DNA from: JBBAAP01 sp043808305
GTDB taxonomy: Bacteria > Planctomycetota > MHYJ01 > JACQXL01
DNA length: 64,000 nt
NCBI GenBank assembly: GCA_043808305.1
Contig: JAZDFB010000003.1
Span: forward strand, 62,001 to 126,000
Reading direction: 5' to 3'
The stretch's first letter is position 1. Each line of letters opens with the position of its first letter. The notes under the pieces were generated by a model. That model was not told the origin of the DNA and did not search any database. It saw nothing but the letters and a program-made list of their open reading frames with translations. Both the position numbers and the translations under genes were made by a program. Of the stretch, positions 27,601-34,903 are shown in pieces.

Positions 27601-29925
27601 CGCAACGGTGCCGCTGACCGGTCCCGCTAAAACCGGAATTGAAGGCAATGCCGCAACCGTAGTAAAAGCTCCGATTCCCGACCACGCGCTTGCCCCGCCG
27701 GCATTATTTGCCATAACTCGCCAGTAATAAACGGTATTGTAATTCAAGGCTGCTGTTGTATATGAAGTCGCGGTTATATTAGCTTGATTAATTATAAAGC
27801 TGCCGCCGAAGGTACTGCTCGGCGAAACCTGTAACTTATACGTTTCAGCTCTATTTGCGGCATCCCAAGCCAACGTCGGGGTTAACGAAACACCCGTAGC
27901 GCTCATCACCGGCCAACTCAGGGTGGTTTGGGCCGGAATCTCAATAATAGTGGCGAAATAACCGTTATCCGACCAATTGCCTATGCCGCCCGGGTTCACG
28001 CCTCTGACGCGCCAATAATAAGTTGTCAAATAGCCGCCTGAATACGCTGTTGATGTAGTAGTAATTCCCACGGTATCTTGAATTATTCCGGCAAAATCTG
28101 CGTCCGTCGCGATTTGTAACTGGTAAGTCGCGGTATAACTTGCCGGGCGCCATATTAAACTGATATTTATCGGGTTATTTGCCGATCCGTTTATCGGGGA
28201 ATTCAATATTGGTTTGGCCGGCTGGCTATATAAAGTGGCTACAGTTAATTCATTCGAATAAGCGCTTACCCCGCCTGTATTCCAAGTAAATACCCGGTAT
28301 GAATATGTTGTTGCAATTGAAAGATTCTTATCTGCATAAGTATTAGTATTTGTCAGTACCGAACCGATTTGGATATAATCAGCGTCTAAAGGCCCTTTGC
28401 GCTCTATCCTAAAACCATCTTCATTATTGGAGTTATCCTGCCAACTCAAATCAATTTGAGATACAGCTATTGTTGCAGCTATCAGGTTAAGCGGCGGAGC
28501 TATTACCTGCCAATTCCCTTTTGAATTTGATGCGTATTTCAATTGATGGTTATAGATATCCAGATAAGCGATATGCGCTTTATGGGTCTCAATAACCAAA
28601 GACGTGTATTCGGCCTTGGCATTGTCGACATCGGTGATAGCCCAGGTCGAACCTTCCTTTCTAGCGTATTTAACCATTTGCGATGTCGCATCGTAATAGC
28701 TTATGTGGGCATTGTTAGCCAGGTCCAAAGCGATTCCGGTAAACTTCCCGATATCCCCGCTTGAATCAACTGTTATACTCTCAAACGCTCCGGACACGTT
28801 AGTGGCGTATTTGAGGTCCTTGTTTGTAATGTCATAATAACTGATATAGACCTTAATATTGGAATTAACCGCAATATCCGTGTATAACCCTACATCATTT
28901 TGGCTGTCTACAGTCGAAATAGCCCACGTTCCAGACTGATTTGTTGCATATTTCAGGTCTCCGTTTGTCTGGTCATAGTAGCAGATGTGGGCTTTATTGT
29001 TTACATCAAGAGCCAGCGAAGTGAACATTCCGGTATTCCCGGCTGAATCGACCCTGGTAATTACCCAGTTCCCGGATACATTGGTGGCATATTTAAGATC
29101 GCTGGAAGTATTATCATAATAACTGATATGAGCCTTATTGTTGGAATCAACGGCTATTGAAGAATAAAAGCCGGTGGTCCCATCCGTATCAATTGTGTAT
29201 TTTACCCAGGCGCCTGAAACATTGGTAGCGTATTTGAGGTCTCCATTATTCCTGTCATAATAGCTGATATGAACCTTGTTATTCCTATCCACAGCTAAAG
29301 AAGCGTATTCGCCAATCCCGTTATCAAGGGTTGCGGTCACCCAGTTCCCGCTGGTATTTGTAACATATTTTAGGCCATAATTTGACATATCGTAATAGCA
29401 TATGTGTATTTTACCATTGGTATCAACTGACAGCGGGGTATTGCCGCCGGCTGAACCGGATGCCAGCGCAACAATTGTCCAAGGCGTGGTTATTGACACC
29501 TCATTGGAATAAGCGCTTGTAGAATCCACTTTATGTGCCGCCACACGATAATAATATGTGGTTATTTCGGCTACGGCAACGTCTGAAAATACAGTGCTGT
29601 TTGCGGGCAAGGATATAATTTCCTGATAATTACCGGACAGCCCTGTTTTCCTTTCAATAATGAACCCGTCTTCATCCGTGGAATTATCAACCCAGCTAAG
29701 ATTTACCTGAGAAGCCGAGATGGCAGTTGCGTTCAGAGTTGAAGGAGCTTCAATATACGTGCTACTGCCTGTTAAAATATCATTAACATTATTCTGGCAG
29801 ACCCCGCCATAACCTAAAATTATAACTACTGCCAGAAGCCCCAGTAGCCCCCACCGAACTATCAAGCAATCTTCCTTCTGAGAAATTAAAGAGGGGAAAG
29901 TTATTATCTTAAAGTGTTTTATCAT
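18601..29925 (-). CDS. Giant exported Fn3 / RCC1 / Gly-rich surface protein
   Basis: A 3774-residue protein. Residues 1-45 hold a long basic head and a membrane/signal segment ending GYGGVCQN. Order seen: Fn3 (about 57-147); seven repeats of the type HISYYDxxNxDLKYATNxSGxW (150-470), suggesting a seven-bladed propeller; Fn3; thirteen Fn3-like repeats with TYYWRVxxxNxGGxGxWS (572-1795); a DUF2341-like domain (about 1804-1903, ending IIMYYGNPSA); two RCC1 repeats, a Gly-rich ALK/LTK-like domain (2025-2303), then four more RCC1 repeats; Fn3 pairs around a beta-sandwich (2736-2862); Gly-rich domain B (3052-3335), Fn3 pair, Gly-rich domain C to the end. No enzyme motif was found. It is probably an adhesin or surface scaffold. 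The weakly supported start has AAGG upstream. Confidence 0.85.
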   Translation of the reverse strand: MIKHFKIITFPSLISQKEDCLIVRWGLLGLLAVVIILGYGGVCQNNVNDILTGSSTYIEAPSTLNATAISASQVNLSWVDNSTDEDGFIIERKTGLSGNYQEIISLPANSTVFSDVAVAEITTYYYRVAAHKVDSTSAYSNEVSITTPWTIVALASGSAGGNTPLSVDTNGKIHICYYDMSNYGLKYVTNTSGNWVTATLDNGIGEYASLAVDRNNKVHISYYDRNNGDLKYATNVSGAWVKYTIDTDGTTGFYSSIAVDSNNKAHISYYDNTSSDLKYATNVSGNWVITRVDSAGNTGMFTSLALDVNNKAHICYYDQTNGDLKYATNQSGTWAISTVDSQNDVGLYTDIAVNSNIKVYISYYDITNKDLKYATNVSGAFESITVDSSGDIGKFTGIALDLANNAHISYYDATSQMVKYARKEGSTWAITDVDNAKAEYTSLVIETHKAHIAYLDIYNHQLKYASNSKGNWQVIAPPLNLIAATIAVSQIDLSWQDNSNNEDGFRIERKGPLDADYIQIGSVLTNTNTYADKNLSIATTYSYRVFTWNTGGVSAYSNELTVATLYSQPAKPILNSPINGSANNPINISLIWRPASYTATYQLQIATDADFAGIIQDTVGITTTSTAYSGGYLTTYYWRVRGVNPGGIGNWSDNGYFATIIEIPAQTTLSWPVMSATGVSLTPTLAWDAANRAETYKLQVSPSSTFGGSFIINQANITATSYTTAALNYNTVYYWRVMANNAGGASAWSGIGAFTTVAALPSIPVLAGPVSGTVAQGGVNPWLTWGASNYATSYEIQISANISFNSPLTGTSVVTSTVFAQSLNYSTPYYWRVRAANAAGYGNWSAIWLFTTNIAPPPIPELASPQAGDVDIAINPLLSWTAAPTAVSYQAEISTTSDFTSNNQQLTTSNSYYQLSNLATTTTYYWHVCAVNAGGQGNWSATRSFTTIVALPETPILSAPLDNSTVPELVPVLSWAAVGNVASYNVQISTVSNFASLVYDLTGITSVSAAQSLNQSITYYWRVKGVNIAGPGNWSASYKFTVNVPPPAQPSLFLPLNGALAVSLTPTLAWQAVSGATAYQCQVAADSGFNSIVINQNGLTATSTITAALAYKTTYYWRVKASNIGGGSDWSAARSFTTLLDPPVLAAPSNNPGAAVSTNPTLSWNALTGAISYQLEVSTAGDFSADTQQLITTDSYYQLNGLANGTVYYWRVRGVDAGGSGGWSTTWLFPTIVGPPNLVSPANFAGDIFVPVTFTWAAATGAVSYQLQISTLSDFSTLICDVNGIAGTLSAQSLSNATTYYWRVRCTNNVGTSVWSNAYHFTSIIAAPAQPVLNTPANLAIDQPISTNLSWNAAARASSYQVQIAADSGFNSIVAEQNGITGTNWTPGLVNGTTYYWHAKSVNVGGSSDWSTTNSFTTIIAAPAIAILESPIQGATGVVTNTVLSWYPADRAATYQLQLATTSNFTSPVIDQSGIVVTSCPTTNLIISTLYYWRVRGTNAGGTSSWSEVFEFTTVVVPPPQPTLVSPENSAVDQPTNITMTWNTSAGASSYRIQISTNSSFSNIVRDYSGILNTSYYITLLSNSKTYYWRVYAANGGGASPWSATRSFTTIVEPPAPPTLDSPADGSTGLTITPELKWNPSSTATSYRIRVATDLIFTNIIIDQPGIAVTSHTPTLAYATNYFWQVKASNAGGDGDWSLCRQFCTYIGNPALVSPPNGTITSSASSGLTWAPGDYNSSYRLQFGRDPNFINNMIDQTGITITSYNITGLVNFTTYYWRVQGIGTNIVTPWTTYRSIARTLSDYGGGNWQYFRPITITNSGSTLTNYQILVTIDTASLFSAGKMQASGNDIRFTNSSATQAFDYWIDSITMNTATTRILVKIPSLPNGNTGIIMYYGNPSAASASTLAVFSAAQWNWKWDGPLGGLTSHGGYYHSLTLKSDGTVWAWGRGSEGQIGDNGATQRNIPVQTSILTNVVAIAGGYYQSLALKSDGTVWAWGYNTTGQLGDNSITQRNTPVQTNKALLGDGVVTILSPQSVVYTFTATSIGRTGTIQTFNITQDGTYTIEAWGAKGGDCSGYIGGLGARMRGDFALTNGQQLKILVGQQGTSSSRAGGGGGSFVTLSDNTILLIAGGGSGAGGSESGKPGNTTVTGTDGGASNSRDGKGGTNGGGGGGGSCGSGAGGGGYSGKGGDCRYNNSTDSGGAGGNGTDGGDATGTGSIAVGSGGASFLNGGVGGTSSSDGGFGGGGAAYSWNIGGGGGGGYSGGGGGSYDQSSQRNGGGGGSKNNGSNKSDASGVQPPNVWGNLTNVVAIAAGYQHSLALKSDGTVCAWGYNNYGQLGDNSTTQRLAPVTVTGLTNVIAIAAGQNHSLALKSDGTVWAWGYNNNGQLGDNSITQRTTPVQTSNSTGLTNIVMIAASYNQSLALRSDGTVWAWGVNNYGQLGDNSITQRKIPVQTIGLTDMVAIGANYCHSLALKSDGTVWAWGRGSEGQIGDNGATQRNTPVSSSGFNIGGRYDKTGGLPGTQAKVTDTYFARSCASPEPAVAVSAENQIDVTTNLVATVVSSNQINLSWQDNSLSEESFKIERSTNGVDYSLLTTVGANITSYSDTSALFYTTYYYRVRSYNSGGNGTASNQEVTRTTVPNAPTNLALVPVGGDSISLSWADNAINETGFKIERSLDGSSWAEIAVVSPNTTSYTNSGLKRNTTYYYRVRAYNGIDNSAYSDVLFSATMDMAVVLTETFASTTYRDASASTDWWDASTGLVKLPLNGTYTPSGIAQSIKINFGSTAATVVRLTPTQSTPANTTIAYQATANGGTNWYPVTPNVVYTFPITGTDLRWKATLATTNPAATPFIDTLIIESDAVTVLNVTSLTTSVVSGTQIDLTWQDNTSGEEIFKIERSINDTSNWVQIATVPANTTAWTDYTVTPDTTYYYRVRSYNAVGNDSWSNEESARTVLPADPTNLITNTVGADNISMQWVDNSVGETGFKVWRSVDGVNYTLVASLACNTTSYTNNGLITGNTYTYKVLAYNGIGDSNYSNVVLDTTYFITATGGTITYSGGYKIHTFTSSGTFNVTGGGNVEVLVVAGGGSGGNHNTTNGNGGGGGGGVMSNAAFSVISGTMTVTVGNGGAAIPNSTIGIGNNGANSVFGSLTAIGGGGGGGSGVSPGGPGQNGGSGGGAAQPNGGGGTGGTSTQTGGYGNAGGNDAVSWTGGGGGGAGSAGVAGSSSAPGGNGGTGFACSISGSLQYYAGGGGGGGNTSDRAGDGFDGGGRGCGTTSYYGNTTYTNEINSTTRGSGTPTAIPNTGGGGGAGSYYGSSENWPSGSGAGGSGIVIVRYLYGENLNVATNLIAQVNSGTEIVLTWQDNSPSENGFKIERSPDGSSWGQIDTVPANTMVYTDTGVSAGAPYYYRVRSYNLLLDHPYSDQAIAQTVVPLAPTSLITTTANSASISLQWTDNSIGETGFKIERKTTDTGFSLLTTVPLNVNSYTNSGLANLTSYIYRVYAYNGMGDSDYTNTITHTTFAAPVNLTFNNTSTGRNGTIQTFTVVDPGVYRIEAWGAQGGSITGYNGGLGARMRGDFTLTAGQTIKILVGQQGIGGPNSQGQQSGGGGGGTFVYNQSTSTLLIAAGGGGGANNYPGYASNGIGGTTATSGTAGQGGQAGGSGGAGGTSSNGGASAGFSGDGTYGALSFLNGGTGGLMNTGWGEYNLHGGFGGGGGVGLPAGGGGGYSGGGGGTYNQNGAGGGGGSYNTGANTSNSSGARSGQGMVTIQSISF

Positions 29926-30006
29926 ATTATGCCTTAAGTATTGCCTACTATTTATCCTTATTTTGTCAAGATAAATTTCTATGTTATTAAAGTATTTTGC
30001 TCTGTT

Positions 30007-30046
30007 ACACCTTTAGGTATTATAGTTTATTTACATGACAAAACAA
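30007..30046 (-). promoter_or_regulatory. Candidate promoter and operator of the giant gene
   Basis: On the minus strand a perfect TATAAT (30024-30019) has a poor -35 TTGTTT (30046-30041) 16 bases upstream. ATACCTAAAGGTGT (30020-30007) overlaps the end of the -10 and resembles the palindromes seen upstream of the other large surface genes. The leader would be about 85 bases. Confidence 0.45.
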
Positions 30047-30243
30047 TACCTATACTAATGTATAGCAAAAAGTATACCTGTTAATTACAGCTTTTAATGA
30101 GGTTCTATACCGCCTGAAGCCACTTTAAGCCTTTTGTTATTACAAATCTGTAACTTGGCCTGCTTCTGGTTACATTTTCGTAACACCACAAACTACGGGG
30201 GTATGCTATAATACCTATCCATAGGCCCTGAGGGGCCTTGGGA

Positions 30244-30282
30244 TAGGTTGTGAACGCAGTGCGCCATCCCGCCGTAGCGGGA
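30244..30282. repeat. 39-bp dispersed repeat, copy 1
   Basis: Identical over 39 bases, in inverted orientation, to 59147-59185. It contains the small hairpin TCCCGC/GCGGGA around CGTA. It lies in the intergenic region between the giant gene and the kinase gene. Confidence 0.8.
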
Positions 30283-30298
30283 CAAGAACCCTCACGGG

Positions 30299-30337
30299 AA
30301 AGGTATAACATAATAAATATACCTTAAGGTATATTTA
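30299..30337. promoter_or_regulatory. TACCTTAAGGTA palindrome (operator-like), copy 1
   Basis: The site at 30314-30337 is a perfect 24-bp palindrome centred on TATACCTTAAGGTATA. It is preceded by AAAGGTATAACATAATAAAT, the same left part as at 47.8 kb, but here the upstream half-site is replaced by unrelated sequence. It lies between the giant gene and the kinase gene. Confidence 0.55.
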
Positions 30338-30400
30338 CCCGAATTATGCAGTCAGAGGGAAGACTTTTATTATGCCAGTTACAGTGTTAGGGTTTAATAA

Positions 30401-30600
30401 TTCAGTCAAACTGAAGCTGTTTAGTCCCCCGGTGGGGAGACCGCTAAACGGCTCCGGTCTCCACGCCAGTGAACAAACTACCATTAGGCCCTAAAAAGGT
30501 TTAGCTCGCTGTTGCGACGGAGCTGTCCACCAAAGAGGGTTTTTCCCATTCTCCTCAAGATATAAGTGGCGGAATACTCCCGCTTATCATAAATAATACA
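30401..30600. other. Hairpin-rich intergenic stretch, possible structured RNA
   Basis: Successive hairpins are TTCAGT/ACTGAA (30401-30415), GCTGTTTAG/CTAAACGGC (30416-30424 with 30444-30452, one G.U pair) enclosing CCCC/GGGG, and GGAGACCG/CGGTCTCC (30436-30443 with 30455-30462). The last two are mutually exclusive. A further TCGC/GCGA hairpin (about 30506-30517) follows. No open frame is convincing. It could be a leader RNA for the kinase gene or simply packed palindromic repeats. Confidence 0.35.
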
Positions 30601-30681
30601 ACACAGGTAACAGCCCACTATTTTGTTGACCCTTTTCCACTTAAAGATACAAATTCTCAATAATAAGATGCTTGCTTTGCT

Positions 30682-30723
30682 TATACCTTAAGGTATATTT
30701 ATTATGCTATACCTTTTAGGTAT
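30682..30723. promoter_or_regulatory. Paired TACCTTAAGGTA palindromes upstream of the kinase gene
   Basis: TATACCTTAAGGTATA (30682-30697) and ATACCTTTTAGGTAT (30709-30723) have centres 26.5 bases apart. Read on the minus strand the pair matches the paired sites at 47806-47847 with the same spacing. It lies about 150 bases upstream of the kinase start. The symmetric double site looks like binding sites for two dimers of one transcription factor. Confidence 0.55.
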
Positions 30724-30869
30724 TATTTCTTAATACTTTCTCCAACTGGGGCGGATAGATAAAAAATATAGTAATTCTTGTATTTCATTAATAATATGTT
30801 AATAATTTATTGCTACTGTTTTATGCATAAACATGGATGGCTCTAAAGGGTATAGGGAGAAGTTTTTAC

Positions 30870-33773
30870 ATGGCTGATATTTTAAGCGGTGATTTTGAAT
30901 TCGACAAGAGTAAATTCCTTGGTAAAGGTGCTTGGGGCGATGTCTACCTCGGCAAACAGGTTTCTCTTAACCGGCCTGTGGCCATTAAAATCCTAAAAAA
31001 AGAACTCACCGCTGATTCGGATTTCGTCAAGCGTTTCCGCCGCGAAGCCGAATGCCTGGCTAAATTAGCCAACGAACATATCATTCAGGTCTACAGCGCG
31101 GGTGAACATCAAGGTTCGTATTATTTCATAATGGAGTTTGTCCAGGGTATGCCTCTGTCCAAGTTCGTTGAACAGAAGCATAAATTCACGCATGATGAGC
31201 TGGCTTATGTCGGGTTATCTGTTGCCCAGGCGCTTAAAGCCGCCTGGAACAGCCCGGCCAAGATTGTCCACAGGGACATAAAACCCGCCAATATTATTGT
31301 TTCTTTGCCTTCCGCCATCATTTCTCCAAAAGGAGGAACCACAGGCATCGTCGAAGATATGCCGACCTCCGGAATAAATATTAAAGAAGGCACGGTTAAA
31401 GTCATGGATTTCGGACTTGCCAAGGTTTCCCAGGAAGGGGACAAGGATGCTACGTTGGCTGGTACGGTTATCGGCACGCCTAAATATATCTCGCCGGAGC
31501 AAGGTATGGGCAACCCGGCTGATGTCCGTTCGGATATATATTCGCTGGGCATCGTTATGTACGAAATGGGCACCGGCCAGATTCCTTTCCAGGGTGAAAG
31601 CGCCGTAAGCATGATTCGCCATCATATTTATGACTCTGCAAAACCTCCTTCTCAGGTAAACAAGGATATTCCGCCGACACTGGATGCCATTATAATGAAA
31701 TGCATTCATAAAGATCCGAATAGCCGCTATGCCAATCCGTCTCAATTGATAGAAGACCTCACAGCATTCCAATCGGGAGGCACGCTTAAGTTTGCCGAAA
31801 GCAGCGTTTCCACGCTTGATGCCACAATGCTGGGGACCTCCGTAGTCCAGCCCAAATCTAAGAAAAAACTGGTGTTTATATCTGGCAGTGCCGTAGTTGT
31901 TCTGGTTGCCGCCGTGGTTATCTGGCAGATAACAACACGTAAAAAACCTCAAGAGATGCCGTTGCCGCAAAATCCAAATCAGGCGGCAAATACAAACGCC
32001 GTTACAGCTTCAAACACCACACAAACGTTTCCGCCGATTCCTACTAAAATAGTCGAAACTACTGAAACCAGGGAAGACCCTTTAGCTAAGGAAATCTTAG
32101 AATTGCTTAATAAAGCCATCGGATTAATTGAAACCAATGATCTGGAAGGCGCAAAAGATATCGTCAATCAGGTATTGTTAAAAGCACCGACTAACGCCAA
32201 GGCAAAAGAACTGCTTGACGATATCAACAAACGCATCGATACCCGGGAAAAAATACGCCTGGCCGAGGCGTATAATAAAGACCCTATCGCGCCCATTGAA
32301 AATCCGCTGATAAGCGAACAAAAGAAATTCAATTACATCACGGAATTGATCGAAGAGAAAAAATTCTCCGAAGCCAAAGACGAAGTAGCTAAATTAATAG
32401 ACCGCGAAGACCTTGCTATATCTCCGGGCGCTATTTATTTCGGGATGCGCCTGATTCTGCTGGAAAAAGGCACCGGTTACCTGGATAATATGAATAAATA
32501 TTTATCCAAACTTAAGAGGCTTTATCCTAACAGCGATTGCATCACGCCCGGCGAGGAACTCGTCAAGCAAGCGGTGGCGCAGGCTGACGCGGACTCTTTT
32601 AATGAAACCGAGAAACAAACCCAGAAAACCAAGGATTACACGGATAAAATCAAAATCATAACTGATTTTATTACCCGCAATCCCAACAGCCGTTTCCTGG
32701 ACAAAGCCAAGGGATTGCTGGACCAGTTCAAGGATGAATTAGTCAAACAACGCCTGGCCAATTATAAAACCACTTTACAGGAAGCCCAGAACTATTTCGA
32801 CCAGAATCAGTTTGATGATTCAATTAAATCGCTTGATATAGCTCTGGCTTTAACAGATGATCCTTCGGAAGCGGAAACGTTACGAGAAAAAGTGGAATTG
32901 GCTTTATGGAAATCCAAAGGCTTTGAGCCGCTTACCAAAGACCGCGATCCGATTACCAAAGCATATCTCAAGGTAAAAACAGTCAAAGACGGTGCGGAAA
33001 TGGTCCTGATTGCAGGAGGCAATTTTACCATGGGCAGCGAAGATGGCAACACGGACGAAAAGCCAGCCCATAGTATTACTATAAGTCCTTATTATATAGA
33101 TATTTATGAAGTAACAAACGCCCAGTTCAAAAAGTTTGTGGAAGCTACCGGCCACAAAACCGATGCGGAAAACTCCGGTAAGGGATGGGCGTTTATTGAC
33201 GGTATTCTGGAACTGGATGTCAGTGGGGTTTCCTGGAAAAACCCGTCCGGTGCGGGTTCGAATATCGATACAATTATGGATTACCCGGTAGTCCAGGTAA
33301 GCTGGGCCGACGCCAATGCTTATGCCCAGTGGGCCGGCAAAAGGCTGCCCACGGAAGCGGAATGGGAAAAAATGGCCCGCGGCAATTCCACCTTCAAATA
33401 CCCTTGGGGCAATGAATGGTCCACCCAAAAATGCAATACCGTAGAAAACGGTTCCGGCGGCCCGGCAAAACCCGGAAGTTTTCTTATGGATAAAAACCTC
33501 TCCGGCTGTTTCGATATCATCGGCAATGTCTCTGAATGGTGCTCTGATTTCTACGATGAAAATTATTATTCCATAAGCGACAACTTGAACCCGACCGGGC
33601 CGAAATCAGGCATATTCAGGGTTATCCGGGGCGGTTCGTGGATCAGCAAAGGCGCGGATACTAAAATCACTACGCGTAAACGGGGCGGCATCTCATCGCG
33701 CAAACAACCGACCGGACCGGTTTATTTTTGGTCTAATTATATCGGGTTTCGTTGTGTTAAAAATGTGAAGTAA
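30870..33773 (+). CDS. Membrane Ser/Thr protein kinase fused to an FGE/sulfatase-modifying-like domain
   Basis: The ATG at 30870 is preferred, with GGGAG ten bases upstream, over an ATG at 30837 that has none. The 967-residue product begins with a bacterial Ser/Thr kinase: glycine loop GKGAWGDVY, ATP-binding Lys40 (AIKI), HRDIKPANI (Asp136), DFGLAK (Asp180) and GTPKYISPEQ. About 30 extra residues lie between the catalytic loop and DFG. A membrane helix (about 333-352) leads to an extracytoplasmic TPR-like region, then an FGE-sulfatase fold (about 707-967; MVLIAGGNFTMGSEDG, EVTNAQFKKFVEATG, RVIRGGSW, GFRCVK). The paired catalytic Cys of true formylglycine enzymes are not visible, so the C-terminal domain is more likely a binding or sensing domain. 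Regulation by the upstream palindromes is inferred. Confidence 0.92.
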   Translation: MADILSGDFEFDKSKFLGKGAWGDVYLGKQVSLNRPVAIKILKKELTADSDFVKRFRREAECLAKLANEHIIQVYSAGEHQGSYYFIMEFVQGMPLSKFVEQKHKFTHDELAYVGLSVAQALKAAWNSPAKIVHRDIKPANIIVSLPSAIISPKGGTTGIVEDMPTSGINIKEGTVKVMDFGLAKVSQEGDKDATLAGTVIGTPKYISPEQGMGNPADVRSDIYSLGIVMYEMGTGQIPFQGESAVSMIRHHIYDSAKPPSQVNKDIPPTLDAIIMKCIHKDPNSRYANPSQLIEDLTAFQSGGTLKFAESSVSTLDATMLGTSVVQPKSKKKLVFISGSAVVVLVAAVVIWQITTRKKPQEMPLPQNPNQAANTNAVTASNTTQTFPPIPTKIVETTETREDPLAKEILELLNKAIGLIETNDLEGAKDIVNQVLLKAPTNAKAKELLDDINKRIDTREKIRLAEAYNKDPIAPIENPLISEQKKFNYITELIEEKKFSEAKDEVAKLIDREDLAISPGAIYFGMRLILLEKGTGYLDNMNKYLSKLKRLYPNSDCITPGEELVKQAVAQADADSFNETEKQTQKTKDYTDKIKIITDFITRNPNSRFLDKAKGLLDQFKDELVKQRLANYKTTLQEAQNYFDQNQFDDSIKSLDIALALTDDPSEAETLREKVELALWKSKGFEPLTKDRDPITKAYLKVKTVKDGAEMVLIAGGNFTMGSEDGNTDEKPAHSITISPYYIDIYEVTNAQFKKFVEATGHKTDAENSGKGWAFIDGILELDVSGVSWKNPSGAGSNIDTIMDYPVVQVSWADANAYAQWAGKRLPTEAEWEKMARGNSTFKYPWGNEWSTQKCNTVENGSGGPAKPGSFLMDKNLSGCFDIIGNVSEWCSDFYDENYYSISDNLNPTGPKSGIFRVIRGGSWISKGADTKITTRKRGGISSRKQPTGPVYFWSNYIGFRCVKNVK

Positions 33774-33823
33774 CCTCTGAGAACCATCGTCTTAAGATTC
33801 TTCAGCGGTTAGGGGTAAAAATT

Positions 33824-34588
33824 ATGAAAAAATATTTGCTGTATTTTGCGCTCTTGACTTTTTACTATGTGCTCCATACCGGATGTGCCGCCGGCCCGGT
33901 GGAAATGGCCCGAACGCTTGACGTAAATGATGCTTATGCCCAGGATGTCAAAAAAATATCCCGCTTGAACCTGAATACTGTCCTTACCCAAATCCGCATT
34001 GAAACCCCGCCTCAGGCGGCCAAAGACGAAAAATTCGTAATACTTGAACCGGAACTGCTGGCCAAACAGCTTATGGAAACATTCAGTTCTTGTAATGTTT
34101 TTGATAAGCTGGAAAAACTCCCCGCCAAGATTACCGCTAAAAAAGATATCATCGCCGAAGCCCGCGCCCGGAAGGCGGGCCTTATAATGAGCATGACCAT
34201 AAAAAAATGCCGTATTTATTACATCGGCGGAAGCGAGGCCACATTAAGCAATACGCTCCTATGGTTCTGCGGAACCGTTCCCTGCTTCTGGACCCATGAC
34301 CAGCTTTATGGCGTGGAAGTAACGGCCGAAACCTCTTTCCTGGACCTGGCCTCATCAGAGGAATTCGCGCTGCCCCTGACTTCTTATACGACCACTTTCA
34401 AGGTTGAAGGCGGCCTAAGCTTCCTGGAACGCGGGTTTAACCCCCTGATATTTATTCTCCCGCCCCAATGGTGCTCCGCCAACTGGAACAATATCCAAGA
34501 ACTGGTCGCATCCAAAGCATCCTCGTGTTTCCTGATAAAGCTTGCCGAACAGACTAAAAAAGAATTATTCCAGAAATTGTCATCCTAA
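33824..34588 (+). CDS. Lipoprotein of unknown function
   Basis: A 254-residue protein with a signal peptide ending in a lipobox-like HTGC (Cys21), so probably lipid-anchored. After a short linker there is an alpha/beta region with ILEPELLAKQLMETFSSCNVFDKLEKL and ARKAGLIMSMTIKKCRIYYIGG, which looks like the core of periplasmic lipoproteins that bind at the outer membrane, but I do not recognise the family. Four to five Cys lie in the mature part. It follows the kinase gene by 50 bases and may be co-transcribed. Start has AGGGG upstream. Confidence 0.7.
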   Translation: MKKYLLYFALLTFYYVLHTGCAAGPVEMARTLDVNDAYAQDVKKISRLNLNTVLTQIRIETPPQAAKDEKFVILEPELLAKQLMETFSSCNVFDKLEKLPAKITAKKDIIAEARARKAGLIMSMTIKKCRIYYIGGSEATLSNTLLWFCGTVPCFWTHDQLYGVEVTAETSFLDLASSEEFALPLTSYTTTFKVEGGLSFLERGFNPLIFILPPQWCSANWNNIQELVASKASSCFLIKLAEQTKKELFQKLSS

Positions 34589-34689
34589 ACCCCTCACAAT
34601 CAAATTTGTAAGAGGGTCTCTCTTTGAATGGATATTTAGCTCGATTTCTTGTATTTCAGCGCTTTTTCCGGCTTTCTTGCCATTTCCGC

Positions 34690-34749
34690 GTTACTAAAAA
34701 GTAACATATTGTCAGGTAAATTACCTTAAGGTAAATACCTTGGTATAAT
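34690..34749. promoter_or_regulatory. Operator-like palindromes and upstream promoter of the 2412-residue gene
   Basis: TTACCTTAAGGTAA (34721-34734) is a perfect palindrome; ATACC-TT-GGTAT (34735-34746) and GTTACT-AAAA-AGTAAC (34690-34705) flank it. The second overlaps TGGTATAAT, an extended -10 (TATAAT at 34744-34749). This ties the palindrome family directly to a promoter. Confidence 0.5.
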
Positions 34750-34842
34750 TGCCATTTAATAGCCTTTTTTCTTCAGTTAAAGCCTATTTTGCGCCTGTTG
34801 GAACTGGCATGCTTTTTGCATACATTTATGTTAGGATTTTAG

Positions 34843-34871
34843 TTGACATTTTAGGGATAACTGACTATATT
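34843..34871 (+). promoter_or_regulatory. Strong sigma-70-type promoter of the 2412-residue gene
   Basis: TTGACA (34843-34848) and TATATT (34866-34871) are 17 bases apart. Transcription would start near 34878, leaving a short leader with AAAAGGAG before the ATG at 34904. Confidence 0.8.
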
Positions 34872-34903
34872 GTACTAACTATCAAAAAAGGAGAATAACA
34901 AGG

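Noticed and set aside
30105..30311. A short minus-strand frame in the kinase upstream region
   Set aside because: It overlaps the 39-bp repeat and palindromic operator, has no ribosome-binding site and no recognisable sequence.
30314..30337. TACCTTAAGGTA palindromes as transcription terminators
   Set aside because: They are AT-rich, lack a GC stem and U-tract, and recur upstream of genes with fixed spacing, which fits operators better.
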